Source: Nitrospira sp.
GTDB taxonomy: Bacteria; Nitrospirota; Nitrospiria; Nitrospirales; Nitrospiraceae
DNA: 64,000 bases
NCBI GenBank assembly: GCA_030653545.1
Contig: JAURZE010000026.1
Coordinates: 62,001-126,000 of the forward strand
Direction of reading: 5' to 3'
A program made the translations under genes and the position numbers. Positions within the stretch are counted from its first letter, which is position 1, and the number at the start of each line of letters is the position of its first letter. The notes beneath the pieces were generated by a model. It worked only from the letters and a program-made list of their open reading frames with translations, had not been told where the DNA came from and ran no database searches. Below are positions 41,777 through 51,320 of this stretch, one piece after another.

Positions 41777-42106
41777 ATGCACACCATTCTTCTACTCACC
41801 ATCTCCAACATCTTCATGACCTTCGCCTGGTATGGGCATTTGAAGTACAAGGATTCGCCGTTGTGGATAGTGGTGCTGGTGAGTTGGGGGATTGCGTTCT
41901 TTGAGTATTGTTTCCAGGTGCCGGCCAACCGCATCGGGCACTACGAATTCAATGCTGCACAGTTGAAAACGATTCAGGAAGTCATCACGCTCGTGGTGTT
42001 CTGCATCTTTTCGGTGCTGTATCTGAAAGAGCCGCTGAAGTGGAATTATCTGGCCGGGTTCGGCCTGATGATCGGGGCGGTCTTTTTGATCTTCAAGGAA
42101 TGGTAG
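41777..42106 (+). CDS. DUF486/DMT-superfamily membrane protein
   Basis: The 109-aa protein has four membrane helices (TILLLTISNIFMTFAWYGHL, WIVVLVSWGIAFFEYCFQVP, ITLVVFCIFSVLYLKEPLKW, YLAGFGLMIGAVFLIFKEW). The motif FQVPANRIGHYEFNAAQLKT is characteristic of DUF486. It is a small relative of the drug/metabolite transporter superfamily and may act as a dimer; the substrate is unknown. Its 3' end lies five bases from the convergent gene. Confidence 0.92.
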   Translation: MHTILLLTISNIFMTFAWYGHLKYKDSPLWIVVLVSWGIAFFEYCFQVPANRIGHYEFNAAQLKTIQEVITLVVFCIFSVLYLKEPLKWNYLAGFGLMIGAVFLIFKEW

Positions 42107-42111
42107 GCGGG

Positions 42112-43047
42112 TTAGTTCAAGAACCAGCGGTCGTAGAGATACAGCAGATCGAACGTCAGGCGGGCGCCGAAGGTCGGACCGTAGTCTTTCTGGTTGATCA
42201 AGTCATTCCAGGTTTCAAAGGTTACGGCGGCATACCGGACTGCGACGGAGATAAACCGCTCTTCAAGCGATGCTTTCTTCTGGTCCACGAACAGTCCCGA
42301 ATCGATGGTAGCCGCGATCTCGATTTCCCATGGACTGGTGCAGGGGCAGCTCCAGTCGGCATAGTTGCCGATCCCGACCGAGCCTTGGGCGATCCAGGAG
42401 GTGGCGGCCACTTCCCGAAAGGCCGCTCCCCCGAACGGCCGTCCCACGCGGCCCATCGCGGAAATTCGTAGATGGTCGGAAACCCACGGCACAGCGGCGA
42501 ACGGGGACAGCCGGCGGAACCCGGCCTGGGCGTAGGGCTCATAGTAGAGCGATCCGCCGGCGGCCCCCACTCCGGCAAAGAACACGTCGTCCGATCCCCA
42601 CAGGCTCATCCAGCGCGTGAGTGAACTGCTGACCATGAAATCATCGGTCTCCCGCTTGTTCCCCACGGGAACCGGATCGAAGCCGCGCAGTTTGTGAATC
42701 ACGTCATTCTGCAGGAAGCGGCTGAATCCATCCCGCGTCGGTCCTCCGCCGGCGGTGAAATTGGCGTTCCACCCTTTGAATGTTTCCAGCCGTTCCGTCC
42801 AGCTGAGGGAAAAGAAGTTGAATCCCATCGTTTCCCGGATGTCGTTGTAGCGGTTGCCGGCCCCGTCGAATTCCGTGAACCGGTCGACCACCGTGAGCCC
42901 GAGCGCCAGCGTACGGTCGTGGTCGGGATAGCCGATCGCCCCCCAATGGATGCTTTGGGCCGGGGGCTCGGCATGCCCGGCAGCAGGCAGCGAGATGAGC
43001 AGGGCCGCTGCAAGTAGAATCTGTTTCACGGATTCGGGAAATTTCAT
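42112..43047 (-). CDS. Outer-membrane or periplasmic beta-rich protein
   Basis: About 311 aa, with a signal peptide (KQILLAAALLISLPAAGHAE). The mature part is strand-rich with alternating aromatic residues: TLALGLTVVDRFTEFDGAGN, FNFFSLSWTERLETFKGWNA, SLYYEPYAQAGFRRLSPFAA and YGPTFGARLTFDLLYLYDRW. This is consistent with an outer-membrane barrel, though the final residues are FLN rather than a terminal Phe. Family not recognised; similarity to LpxR-like barrels was considered but the key residues are not clear. Start ATG 43047 is chosen for the signal; ATG 43056 is also possible. Confidence 0.7.
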   Translation of the reverse strand: MKFPESVKQILLAAALLISLPAAGHAEPPAQSIHWGAIGYPDHDRTLALGLTVVDRFTEFDGAGNRYNDIRETMGFNFFSLSWTERLETFKGWNANFTAGGGPTRDGFSRFLQNDVIHKLRGFDPVPVGNKRETDDFMVSSSLTRWMSLWGSDDVFFAGVGAAGGSLYYEPYAQAGFRRLSPFAAVPWVSDHLRISAMGRVGRPFGGAAFREVAATSWIAQGSVGIGNYADWSCPCTSPWEIEIAATIDSGLFVDQKKASLEERFISVAVRYAAVTFETWNDLINQKDYGPTFGARLTFDLLYLYDRWFLN

Positions 43048-43130
43048 AGGCGGCATCTTGCAAGGGATCGGGAGTTCGCGCAAGGGGAAATGAAATCAGG
43101 GCCTCCGCTTGCAGTGCGGCGTCACGATTA

Positions 43131-43337
43131 CTAACAGGCGGCGGAGAAACTCATGATGTCTTCTGTAGCCGTCACACATATCGAGGTGTGAGAGGGCGCT
43201 GAACATCCATGCAGGATACGCAAAAAGGCCGTCCGGCAAGGCCGCAGCGAGCGAAGGGGTGAGGCGTACGCTTCGGTACGTTGAGCCGCTGAACGAAGCG
43301 AGAACGCTGCTGGCGGACTTTTTCCGCATCCTGCTAG
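43131..43337. repeat. 207-bp inverted-repeat element, copy 1
   Basis: It begins ctaacaggcggcggagaaac and ends ttttccgcatcctgctag. It shares ggccgcagcgagcgaagg, a tacgttgagcc block and the end ggcggactttttccgcatcc with copy 2 at 61696-61904. Its right end (ctgctagaat) lies 30 bp ahead of the HerA-like start. No coding capacity is credible. Confidence 0.82.
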
Positions 43338-43369
43338 AATGGCGGCGCACATCCGTAGGGAGGATTCGC

Positions 43370-45853
43370 ATGGCGACGAAAAAGAAAGATTCAGGCAAGT
43401 CCGCTGCTGTAGCCAAACCGTCGAGCACTGCCGAAGACTTCGAAAAGCTCGGGGTGTTCTATCTGGGCCGTCCCTATGACATGGCGGCGAAGCAGGCGAA
43501 GCCGGGCTGGCTGCTCTACGACTCAAAAGATCTGGTCACTCATGCGGTCTGCGTCGGCATGACCGGCAGCGGGAAGACCGGCCTCTGTCTCTCTCTCCTC
43601 GAAGAAGCGGCCATCGACAACATTCCCGCCATTATCATCGACCCCAAGGGCGATCTCGGCAATTTGATGCTGACGTTTCCGAGTCTGAAGGGTGAAGACT
43701 TTCAACCCTGGATCAACGAAGACGACGCACGCAAGAAGGGATTGTCGCCGGCCGACTATGCCAAGGCGCAGGCCGAGCTGTGGACGAAGGGGCTGGCGGG
43801 CTGGCAGCAGGACGGCGCGCGCATTCAGCGGCTGCGGGATGCGGCCGATGTGGCTATCTACACGCCGGGCAGCAACGCGGGACTTCCGGTTTCCATTCTG
43901 AAGTCCTTCGCCGCGCCGGCCGCTGATGTGCGCGAGGATGCTGAACTGTTCCGCGAACGCATCAGCACCACCGTGACCAGTTTGCTGGGTTTGCTCGGTA
44001 TCGAAGCCGATCCGATTCAGAGTCGCGAGCACATTCTGCTCTCCACGATTCTGGATCGCACATGGAGGAACGAGGAAGATCTGGATCTCGCCGCGCTCAT
44101 TCATGCCATTCAAACTCCGCCGGTCACAAAGATCGGTGTGATGGACCTGGACTCTTTCTTCCCCTCGAAAGACCGCTTCGCGCTGGCCATGAAGTTGAAT
44201 AATCTGCTCGCCGCGCCCGGCTTCCAATCCTGGCTCGAAGGAGAGGCGCTCGATATTCAGTCGCTTCTCTATACGCCCGCGGGCAAGCCGCGTCTGGCGA
44301 TCTTCTCCATCGCGCATCTGAACGACGCCGAGCGCATGTTCTTCGTGACGCTCTTACTGAGTCAGATGGTCGGATGGATGCGGGGGCAATCGGGCACGAC
44401 CAGCTTGCGGGCGCTCCTCTATATGGATGAAATTTTCGGCTATTTCCCGCCGGTGGCGAATCCGCCGTCGAAGCTGCCGCTGATGACGCTGCTCAAGCAG
44501 GCCCGCGCGTTCGGACTGGGCGTGGTGCTGGCGACGCAAAATCCCGTCGATCTCGACTACAAAGGCCTCGCCAACACCGGCACCTGGTTCATCGGACGGT
44601 TGCAGACGGAGCGCGATAAGGCGCGGGTGCTCGAGGGATTGGAGGGTGCCTCCTCCAGCGCGGGGAAGAAGTTCGACAAGGGGCGGATGGAACAGACGCT
44701 GGCAGGGCTTGGAGCCAGAATCTTCTTGATGAACAATGTGCATGAAGACGAGCCGGTCGTATTCGAAACCCGCTGGTGTCTCTCGTACTTGCGCGGCCCT
44801 CTGACGAGAACGCAGATCAAACAGTTGATGGATCCGCAGCGAGCCGTTCATGCCGCGACGACCTCAACTCCGGCAGCTCAGTCGGTGAAGAGTGCCAAAG
44901 GTGGCGCTCGTCCGATTGTCCCGCCGGATGTGCCGCAGCAGTTTGTGCCGTTGCGTGGGGCCAAGCCGGAGGGGAGCGACCTTGTGTATGCCCCGATGCT
45001 GTTGGGATCGTCTCAGATCCGGTTCTCCGATACGAAGAGCGGCATCGACCAGATGCAGGACGTGACGGTGTTAGCGCCCATGAGCGACGGCGCCGTGGCG
45101 GTCGATTGGGATCATGCCGTTGCCGCGGATCTGGCCGTCGCCGATCTGGAGCAGTCGCCGGAGAGTGATGCCCAGTTCCTTCCGTTTCCGGCCGGCGCGA
45201 GCAAGGCCAAGAGCTATGCCGATTGGAACAAAGATTTCGGCGGCTGGCTGTTCAGGACCCAGAAGCTCGAGCTGTTCAAGAGCCCGACCACGAAAGACGT
45301 ATCCAAGCCGGGCGAGTCCGAACGGGATTTCCGTGTACGACTCCAACAGTCCGGCCGCGAGCTGCGGGATAAGGCGGCCGAGTCGTTACGCCAGAAGTAC
45401 GCACCGAAAATTGCGACGCTACAGGACCGCATCCGGCGAGCCGATCAGATGAAGGCCAAGCAGCAAGCGGAGTCCCGTTCCAGTCAGGTGCAGGCGGCCA
45501 TCAGTGTCGGCGCTTCGATCCTTGGCGCGTTCTTGGGTCGGAAGACGATCAGCGCCACGAATATCGGACGCGCGACGACGGCGATCAAGAGCGCCGGCCG
45601 TGTAATGAAAGAGTCGCAGGATGTCGGTCACGCCGAAGAAAACGTGGCGGTGTTGCAGCAGCAGCTGGCGGATCTCGAAGCGCAGTTCAAAACCGAGAGC
45701 GATGCATGGGCGGCCGCGACCGATCCGTTGAACGAAAAGCTCGAGACCATTTCCATCAAGCCCACTAAATCCAACATCGCGGTGAAGCTCGTAGCCCTGG
45801 CTTGGACCCCGCAATGGCGAGACGCGAAGGGGATGACAACGCCGGCCTGGTAA
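43370..45853 (+). CDS. HerA-like (DUF853-type) ATPase
   Basis: The 827-aa protein starts at ATG 43370 after tagggagga. P-loop is VGMTGSGKTGLCLSLLEEAA, then IIIDPKGDLGNLMLTFPS, Walker B ALLYMDEIFGYFPPVANPPS and QARAFGLGVVLATQNPVDLD (sensor region). These are typical of the HerA/FtsK branch of bacterial DUF853 ATPases. Residues after about 640 form a long coiled coil with a glycine-zipper segment (ISVGASILGAFLGRK) that could touch membrane or self-associate. No NurA nuclease is adjacent. It may act in DNA translocation or another hexameric pump role; the function is unknown. It is preceded by element copy 1. Confidence 0.88.
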   Translation: MATKKKDSGKSAAVAKPSSTAEDFEKLGVFYLGRPYDMAAKQAKPGWLLYDSKDLVTHAVCVGMTGSGKTGLCLSLLEEAAIDNIPAIIIDPKGDLGNLMLTFPSLKGEDFQPWINEDDARKKGLSPADYAKAQAELWTKGLAGWQQDGARIQRLRDAADVAIYTPGSNAGLPVSILKSFAAPAADVREDAELFRERISTTVTSLLGLLGIEADPIQSREHILLSTILDRTWRNEEDLDLAALIHAIQTPPVTKIGVMDLDSFFPSKDRFALAMKLNNLLAAPGFQSWLEGEALDIQSLLYTPAGKPRLAIFSIAHLNDAERMFFVTLLLSQMVGWMRGQSGTTSLRALLYMDEIFGYFPPVANPPSKLPLMTLLKQARAFGLGVVLATQNPVDLDYKGLANTGTWFIGRLQTERDKARVLEGLEGASSSAGKKFDKGRMEQTLAGLGARIFLMNNVHEDEPVVFETRWCLSYLRGPLTRTQIKQLMDPQRAVHAATTSTPAAQSVKSAKGGARPIVPPDVPQQFVPLRGAKPEGSDLVYAPMLLGSSQIRFSDTKSGIDQMQDVTVLAPMSDGAVAVDWDHAVAADLAVADLEQSPESDAQFLPFPAGASKAKSYADWNKDFGGWLFRTQKLELFKSPTTKDVSKPGESERDFRVRLQQSGRELRDKAAESLRQKYAPKIATLQDRIRRADQMKAKQQAESRSSQVQAAISVGASILGAFLGRKTISATNIGRATTAIKSAGRVMKESQDVGHAEENVAVLQQQLADLEAQFKTESDAWAAATDPLNEKLETISIKPTKSNIAVKLVALAWTPQWRDAKGMTTPAW

Positions 45854-45869
45854 TAGCTGCGGGCTTGCG

Positions 45870-48545
45870 CTAGGGCAAGACCGAGGGTTTTGGTAGAGAC
45901 GGGTTGTCCTGTGCGTGAATGCTGTCGAAGATCTCCGGCAGAGTGGTGGCCTGAGTGGTGACAGAGGCGAAGACTTCCGTTGCCACATGCTCTCCCAATC
46001 GGCGGTACGATTCGAATTGTGACTCATCGAAAAACTGATCCGATGTCGGTTCGTGCGGGAACTGCTCGTGATGGGCCGCGTACTCCAGCACGTCGACCGG
46101 TTCATCGCCGCTGAGCGAAGGCTTGAGATAGATCAGGACGCCGTCAGGGGCGCAAGGATCGACACGACTATAGCGGATGGCCCCTACTGCATAGTGGACC
46201 CCGGAGCGATGCTGGGCTGACGGTCGTAGCGGCTCGACGTTGATATCAATATCGATTCCCTGATCGATCCGGATCTTCCGGATCGCATTTCCCAAGTCCT
46301 GAAATTCCATCTTCTCATCGCAGCCGGCGTCACTCACAAGAATGTAGTGGCATCGCCGCAGCACCATCTCATAGAGCCCGAGGTTCTCGAAGTGTCCGCC
46401 GTCGGAGAGGTAGACATACCGCTTCTGTTCATTGGTGAAGCCGAATGCTTCCGCCAGCATCGGCCCGACGGCGAACTCCGGGCAGGACCGCTTGTAGGTG
46501 TCTTGCCCGGCGCGGCCGGGATTGCCGAGCCACCATCCGAGCCGGACATTGAACAGCGTCAGGAGAAAGGTGATGGCCGGCGAGGAGTGATAGCCCATGT
46601 TCGGACTGGCAGCTGCGCCGGAAATGGCGAGCGCGGTGCCGAGGGTGATGGGTTGATTGACGGCCGGGTTCTTCCCGTATTCGGATGATCGCCGATAGCC
46701 GAGCTGGCTCACGAAGCTGCCACAATGCAGCTGTGACACGGTAAAGGACTGGGCCTTGCGTTGTTGCCAGGCGAGATTGTTCCCATGGACCAGATTCAGG
46801 GCGATGTTGACCACGTGGAAGGGTTTCTGCACCGCGCTCGCTTGGGGAGCGAGATCGGCCATGGCAAGGTTATCTCCCGAATCGAACCCCGTGAAGGGAT
46901 TGGATGTGCGCGTGTTCCACCGCGACGCACCAAGATAGGCTCGAATCAAGCGATTGCGATACATCGAGTGCAGCGAAAACTTATTGATATTGATGACGAC
47001 GGACAACAGTACACTGAAGAGCGCCATGCCGATGATGAATTCGCCGACCTGAAACCACGGTGCCTCCGTGACGATGGCCTGCGTGATGCGCGCTAACTGA
47101 ATGAGGATGAGCCCGATGGTCAGCGGCGCCAGCAGGAGCAGATAGACATGATTTCCGAGTCGCTCCCACCAGGCTGATTCAGACCCTGAGGGCTTCGCAT
47201 TGGTCTTGGCGCTGAATCCCAGTATCACGGTTAAGACGCCGGTGATCCCGCCGGCCGATGCGACCCAGGAAGACAGTTTTCCCCACAAGGCTGGACCGAA
47301 GATGGTGATGCTTCCCAGGCCGGCCCAGCAGACGGACGCGATCAGCACCCACGACCCTGCGCGGCCCCACCATTCCCTGTCGCCGTCTCCGGTCGAGCGG
47401 CTGGCGATGCCGATGAAGAGGGTCGCGGCAAGAAGGAAGAGGGAGAGGAATGCCGGGACTGCTGCGCAGGTGTACCAGAGCAGATCGGGATCGAGCCCTT
47501 TGATTCGATCGAGTTTCATGAGGGCGACCCAGAGGAGTCCTCCTCCGAGCAGGCCGCTTAGGACAATTGTCAGTGACTCGAAGAAACGCCACCAGTCGAG
47601 CCATGGCCGGCGGAGGATCATGGCCGCGACGAGCCACGCGGTCAGGTGCATGGCGCCAGATCCCAAGGCCAGAGTGAACAAGCTGGAAAAGCCCAATAAG
47701 GAGAGGTGATCGAGTGAGTAGTCCGGCTGCCGGTAAAACCATTCCCAGGCGATGGTGAGACAGCTGACCGCTACCATGAGCGGCAAGAGACAGGCGAAGA
47801 GGAATGTCCGTTGGGCCTCGACCTGTTTCCAGAAGGGGGCTTGTCGCAGTTTCCACAGGCTCGGCCGGCAGAGGTGTAGATACGTCAGGTTGATCAGCAA
47901 ACCGGCGGATCCCAGAATCATCAACGCCGTCATGGCTGCCGGGGAAGCCGGCATGTGCAGCGTGGCTCGGTAGAGCAGGGGGAGGGCCAGCAGTGCCAGT
48001 AAGAATGGGACGAGCACCAGCCAATTCAGGAGGAGATTGCGTAAATAGGTGCCGATCAGCGTCCAGGAATCAGCCGACATCAGACCCAGTCGAGGACTGA
48101 GGTAATTGCTGTAGGTACGGAGCCAACTCACCGGCTCGGGCTCATAGGCTGACGTACCGGGCGGTGCGGCCTGCCCCAGTTGGTCGCAGACACCCTGGAG
48201 GCCGCCCGGATCGCGACGAATCCAGGCACTCAGCCAGCTGCCGATGTAGCCGCCACCCGATACGGTGGAGAGGTAATCGAAATGCCGGAGCAGATTGTGC
48301 CGTGCCAACCCCTGCAACACTCCAAGCCCGAAGGTGGCGCTGCGAATGCCCCCGCCGGAGAGACAGAGTGCGGAACGTGTGGGATTCAACTGATGGATCG
48401 ATGCGAAGACATGCTTCAAGTGCTCGTCCGGCGACAGATGGTCGGGGAACGAGAGATGGACGTCGTGCAGTTCCGCCGCTTCCTCTGCAAGGACTTGCGC
48501 CAGCGGGATCGGGCCGTCGGTCTGGTCAGAATCCATCATGATCAT
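45870..48545 (-). CDS. Large membrane-embedded patatin-like phospholipase
   Basis: The 891-aa protein carries patatin motifs split by a membrane part. The oxyanion loop LCLSGGGIRSATFGLGVLQG and nucleophile region FDYLSTVSGGGYIGSW occur in the first 110 residues. About ten membrane helices cover residues 170-520 (LVPFLLALLALPLLYRATLH and others). The catalytic Asp motif YLSDGGHFENLGLYEMVLRR lies at about 700. The insertion of a membrane domain between Ser and Asp motifs is the pattern of large patatin proteins in several phyla. The likely product is a lysophospholipid or free fatty acid. It lies next to a second patatin lipoprotein gene. Starts at 48545 or 48536 are both possible. Confidence 0.87.
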   Translation of the reverse strand: MIMMDSDQTDGPIPLAQVLAEEAAELHDVHLSFPDHLSPDEHLKHVFASIHQLNPTRSALCLSGGGIRSATFGLGVLQGLARHNLLRHFDYLSTVSGGGYIGSWLSAWIRRDPGGLQGVCDQLGQAAPPGTSAYEPEPVSWLRTYSNYLSPRLGLMSADSWTLIGTYLRNLLLNWLVLVPFLLALLALPLLYRATLHMPASPAAMTALMILGSAGLLINLTYLHLCRPSLWKLRQAPFWKQVEAQRTFLFACLLPLMVAVSCLTIAWEWFYRQPDYSLDHLSLLGFSSLFTLALGSGAMHLTAWLVAAMILRRPWLDWWRFFESLTIVLSGLLGGGLLWVALMKLDRIKGLDPDLLWYTCAAVPAFLSLFLLAATLFIGIASRSTGDGDREWWGRAGSWVLIASVCWAGLGSITIFGPALWGKLSSWVASAGGITGVLTVILGFSAKTNAKPSGSESAWWERLGNHVYLLLLAPLTIGLILIQLARITQAIVTEAPWFQVGEFIIGMALFSVLLSVVININKFSLHSMYRNRLIRAYLGASRWNTRTSNPFTGFDSGDNLAMADLAPQASAVQKPFHVVNIALNLVHGNNLAWQQRKAQSFTVSQLHCGSFVSQLGYRRSSEYGKNPAVNQPITLGTALAISGAAASPNMGYHSSPAITFLLTLFNVRLGWWLGNPGRAGQDTYKRSCPEFAVGPMLAEAFGFTNEQKRYVYLSDGGHFENLGLYEMVLRRCHYILVSDAGCDEKMEFQDLGNAIRKIRIDQGIDIDINVEPLRPSAQHRSGVHYAVGAIRYSRVDPCAPDGVLIYLKPSLSGDEPVDVLEYAAHHEQFPHEPTSDQFFDESQFESYRRLGEHVATEVFASVTTQATTLPEIFDSIHAQDNPSLPKPSVLP

Positions 48546-48581
48546 GCACGTGTCCGGTTGCTCTCTCGGTCAGTCCGGCAG

Positions 48582-50018
48582 TCAATGCGCCGGGGCCGCT
48601 TGTAAGAATGTCACAATCCGGCCCTGCTGTTTCTCCACGACTTTCTTCGCCGCGGCGAACAGCAGCGGCGCGTGGCAGTCCTCGTCGATCTTAAACAAGG
48701 TTGGAATCTGCCGGATCACCCGCTTCACGTCCTCCGGGGTGAGCCCCGAAGGGCATCCGGCGGGGATCGGATCGTCTTGAGCCCACTCGGCGTCGGTATG
48801 CCGGAGGATGATGAGTTTGAGCTGATTGTAGTCGGGGAGCAGGACGCCTTCGGTTCGGAGGCTGTGCCAGAGCATTGCCTGATAGGCGTTGGCCCGTTCT
48901 TCCATGATGCCGACAATCCGGGAAGGATCCTCGATAAAAACCTCAAACCCTTTCTCGCTTCTACCGAGGTCGGCCGCCCCCTCATCGAAGGGATAGGAGG
49001 TGTCGATGACGAGGATCAGCCCGCGTCGTGTTTGCGGGTGAGCCGGATTCAACTTGTTCAGGAAAAGGGTGGTCAGTGATTCCGTGCCGAGATTATCGAA
49101 GAGCCCGCCGTCGCCGACGTGGGTATAGGATGAGGATCCCGCTGTCTGATAGGTCACCGGTCCGACCACCGGTGGAAATGAGGCGGAGGTGGCCACGGCG
49201 AGCGACACCGGCAGCGTGCGGTGATCACCGCCGAGGTCTTCCACGGTTAACGGGAGGAACTGGTTCTTGGCCCGATCCACGCTGCGGTCGAAGCTGGCCT
49301 TGCCTTCCGGGGTGAATTGGAGGCCCTTGGCGATCAGCTTGGCGCGCAACTCTGCGGTGAAATCGTAGGCAAAGTTCGCCGGGGCCAGCGTGGTCAGCAC
49401 GAGCCGACGGCCTGAGTTGTACATCGTGCCGTTCAGCATGATCTGCGGCGCATCTCCATGTCTGGTTCGCTCATACAATCCGGCAAAGGTGATCTCGTCG
49501 AAAAAGTTGGCATCCCAGACATCGGCGAACGAATGCGCGAACTTGGTGGGGTTGGCCACCCGGAAGTTCAGCACCTGACGCCCCAGTGCCCGGATCTGAA
49601 AGTTCTTCTGCATGTCATCTTTGAAGCGGGCGAAAAACTGCTGATACGCGGGAGACAGTTGTTGGCCGGCAAACATAGGCTCCGTCTTTGCCGGTTTCTT
49701 GACGGCGTAGTAGGCCGTCGCCAGACTCCCGCCCGAGACGCTGGACATATGGGTGACCGCTTCCAGGACGCTGCGTTCCTGTCCGGCCTCCATGAAGCGG
49801 ACATTCGCGAGGGCTTCCAGCGTGCCGGCAGCGAAGGTTGCGGCGCGGCTCCCGCCGCCTGATACGGCGAGGCCGACCACTGTGTCTCGATCGGGCAACG
49901 GGGCAAAGACCGGCTGGTGCTGGTCGGTATGAGCGGGGAGCTGGTGGATCTTGGCAAAACACCCGCTGAGAGCGAGAAGGTATCCCAGGCTCAGGCTGAG
50001 TGAGAGTGTGCGTGTCAT
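48582..50018 (-). CDS. Patatin-like phospholipase lipoprotein
   Basis: The 478-aa protein begins with signal SLSLSLGYLLALSGCF; Cys20 fits a lipobox, so it is an anchored periplasmic or outer-membrane enzyme. Motifs are the oxyanion loop GLAVSGGGSRAATFAAGTLE, the nucleophile THMSSVSGGSLATAYY and the catalytic Asp in THVGDGGLFDNLGTESLTTL. All three patatin elements are complete. It is followed on the same strand by the large membrane patatin, with a 36-bp gap, so both may act on the same lipids. Which phospholipid is the substrate is unknown. Confidence 0.9.
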   Translation of the reverse strand: MTRTLSLSLSLGYLLALSGCFAKIHQLPAHTDQHQPVFAPLPDRDTVVGLAVSGGGSRAATFAAGTLEALANVRFMEAGQERSVLEAVTHMSSVSGGSLATAYYAVKKPAKTEPMFAGQQLSPAYQQFFARFKDDMQKNFQIRALGRQVLNFRVANPTKFAHSFADVWDANFFDEITFAGLYERTRHGDAPQIMLNGTMYNSGRRLVLTTLAPANFAYDFTAELRAKLIAKGLQFTPEGKASFDRSVDRAKNQFLPLTVEDLGGDHRTLPVSLAVATSASFPPVVGPVTYQTAGSSSYTHVGDGGLFDNLGTESLTTLFLNKLNPAHPQTRRGLILVIDTSYPFDEGAADLGRSEKGFEVFIEDPSRIVGIMEERANAYQAMLWHSLRTEGVLLPDYNQLKLIILRHTDAEWAQDDPIPAGCPSGLTPEDVKRVIRQIPTLFKIDEDCHAPLLFAAAKKVVEKQQGRIVTFLQAAPAH

Positions 50019-50059
50019 TGCGTCCTCGTCAGTTCGTCATATGCGCTGATGTTGAGCGA

Positions 50060-51121
50060 TTAGGGATGCTGTGTGACTTGAAAATAGCAGAAGCCTTCGT
50101 GCTCGACGAGTTTCTTTGCAAAAACTCCCGCGGCTGTTTCGAGCGTGGCGGCGACGGTTTCGTTGTTCGTGCCGAACAAGCCCCCGCCGCGCACGGCTTT
50201 TCCTGTCAGAGAGGTGACGACAGCTTCAGTTCTGAGGGCCTGGCGCGTCACGGTGGCCAGAGCTTCAAACGAAATGGGCGGGTGAGACGGATCGAAAGCC
50301 GGATAGGGGGCGGCCGTCGTCGGCAGACGGAGGGCCGTTGCCTGTTGCACGGCGGGAACACGGAAGGCGGCGTCGAAGAAGGCTTCCAGAAACAGGCGGG
50401 TGAGGTCGGCGCTGACCCGTTGTGAGTTGATGGGCGTCGTTGTCGGTTCAACGGCATGGGTCGCGTCAATCTGCGCGGTGGCGGAGAGGCCGGGAAACCG
50501 AACGGTGTTCCCCCCGCGGTCCACAAACCCTCGCGAGGTGACTTGGACGATCCCGCGCACCGTTCCTGCGGCGGCGTCGGGGGTAATGGCATAGCGCACG
50601 TCGCCGAAGTAGGCCTGGTTGTAGGCGAGGAGGAGTTGAGCAAAGAGCGAGGGGTCTCGCGCCAACGTATCCTCATCGAAATCGAGATGGGTCTGCCAGT
50701 GGCGGATTGCGTCGGTGAGCAGGCGGAGTTTGTCCAGATCCAATTTGCGACGAGAAGGGTCAGCGAAATCGCCTGCCATATCGGAAAGGACACGTAAGGA
50801 TGCCGCGTTGCTTCCGGTTCGATCGAGAATCCGTTCAACCAACGCTTGCACGGGTGCCCGGAGTCTGCCGCCGATCGTGATAGGCGAACTGACCGATCCT
50901 GTTGCAGGGGGCTCTGTCGCAATACTGAGCGGCAGGCTGGTTCCGTCATGCGCTTGTCGGATGCAGGCCCGGAATTGTTCAGCCTTCACAGAATCGCCCG
51001 CGAGCTTTTCTTCAAACGAGGATCGATGCACATCGAGACTCCCTCGCAGATCAATGAGCGACGACGTGCAGGCGGTCAGAAGCGGAAGGGTCAGGAGTGT
51101 GATGAAACCAATGCGACGCAT
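50060..51121 (-). CDS. Hypothetical lipoprotein upstream of the patatin genes
   Basis: The 353-aa protein starts at ATG 51121 preceded by ttggag; the lipobox is LLTACTSS. The frame opens four codons earlier at 51133. The mature chain has a helical start (SFEEKLAGDSVKAEQFRACI), a region LDKLRLLTDAIRHWQTHLDF and a strand-rich centre (YAITPDAAAGTVRGIVQVTS). No known domain is recognised. It is the first gene of the patatin operon (41 bp ahead of the patatin lipoprotein) and may be a membrane partner or substrate presenter. Confidence 0.72.
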   Translation of the reverse strand: MRRIGFITLLTLPLLTACTSSLIDLRGSLDVHRSSFEEKLAGDSVKAEQFRACIRQAHDGTSLPLSIATEPPATGSVSSPITIGGRLRAPVQALVERILDRTGSNAASLRVLSDMAGDFADPSRRKLDLDKLRLLTDAIRHWQTHLDFDEDTLARDPSLFAQLLLAYNQAYFGDVRYAITPDAAAGTVRGIVQVTSRGFVDRGGNTVRFPGLSATAQIDATHAVEPTTTPINSQRVSADLTRLFLEAFFDAAFRVPAVQQATALRLPTTAAPYPAFDPSHPPISFEALATVTRQALRTEAVVTSLTGKAVRGGGLFGTNNETVAATLETAAGVFAKKLVEHEGFCYFQVTQHP

Positions 51122-51320
51122 GATGGTCTCCAATCGTGGAGTCTAAGAATGGGGGCACGGTCGCAGATGAGACGAAGAGGTCCGCAAGAGCCATTCCGTG
51201 ATGTGTCCCGGTGCAAAGACCGGAGAGTCAGGTTTTCACCGGTACGGTTCCGTGCAGATCGACCGGGCGCTCAACAATGGGTCGGGAGTAATACAGCCTT
51301 GTATGGGTTTCGATCCCGGA

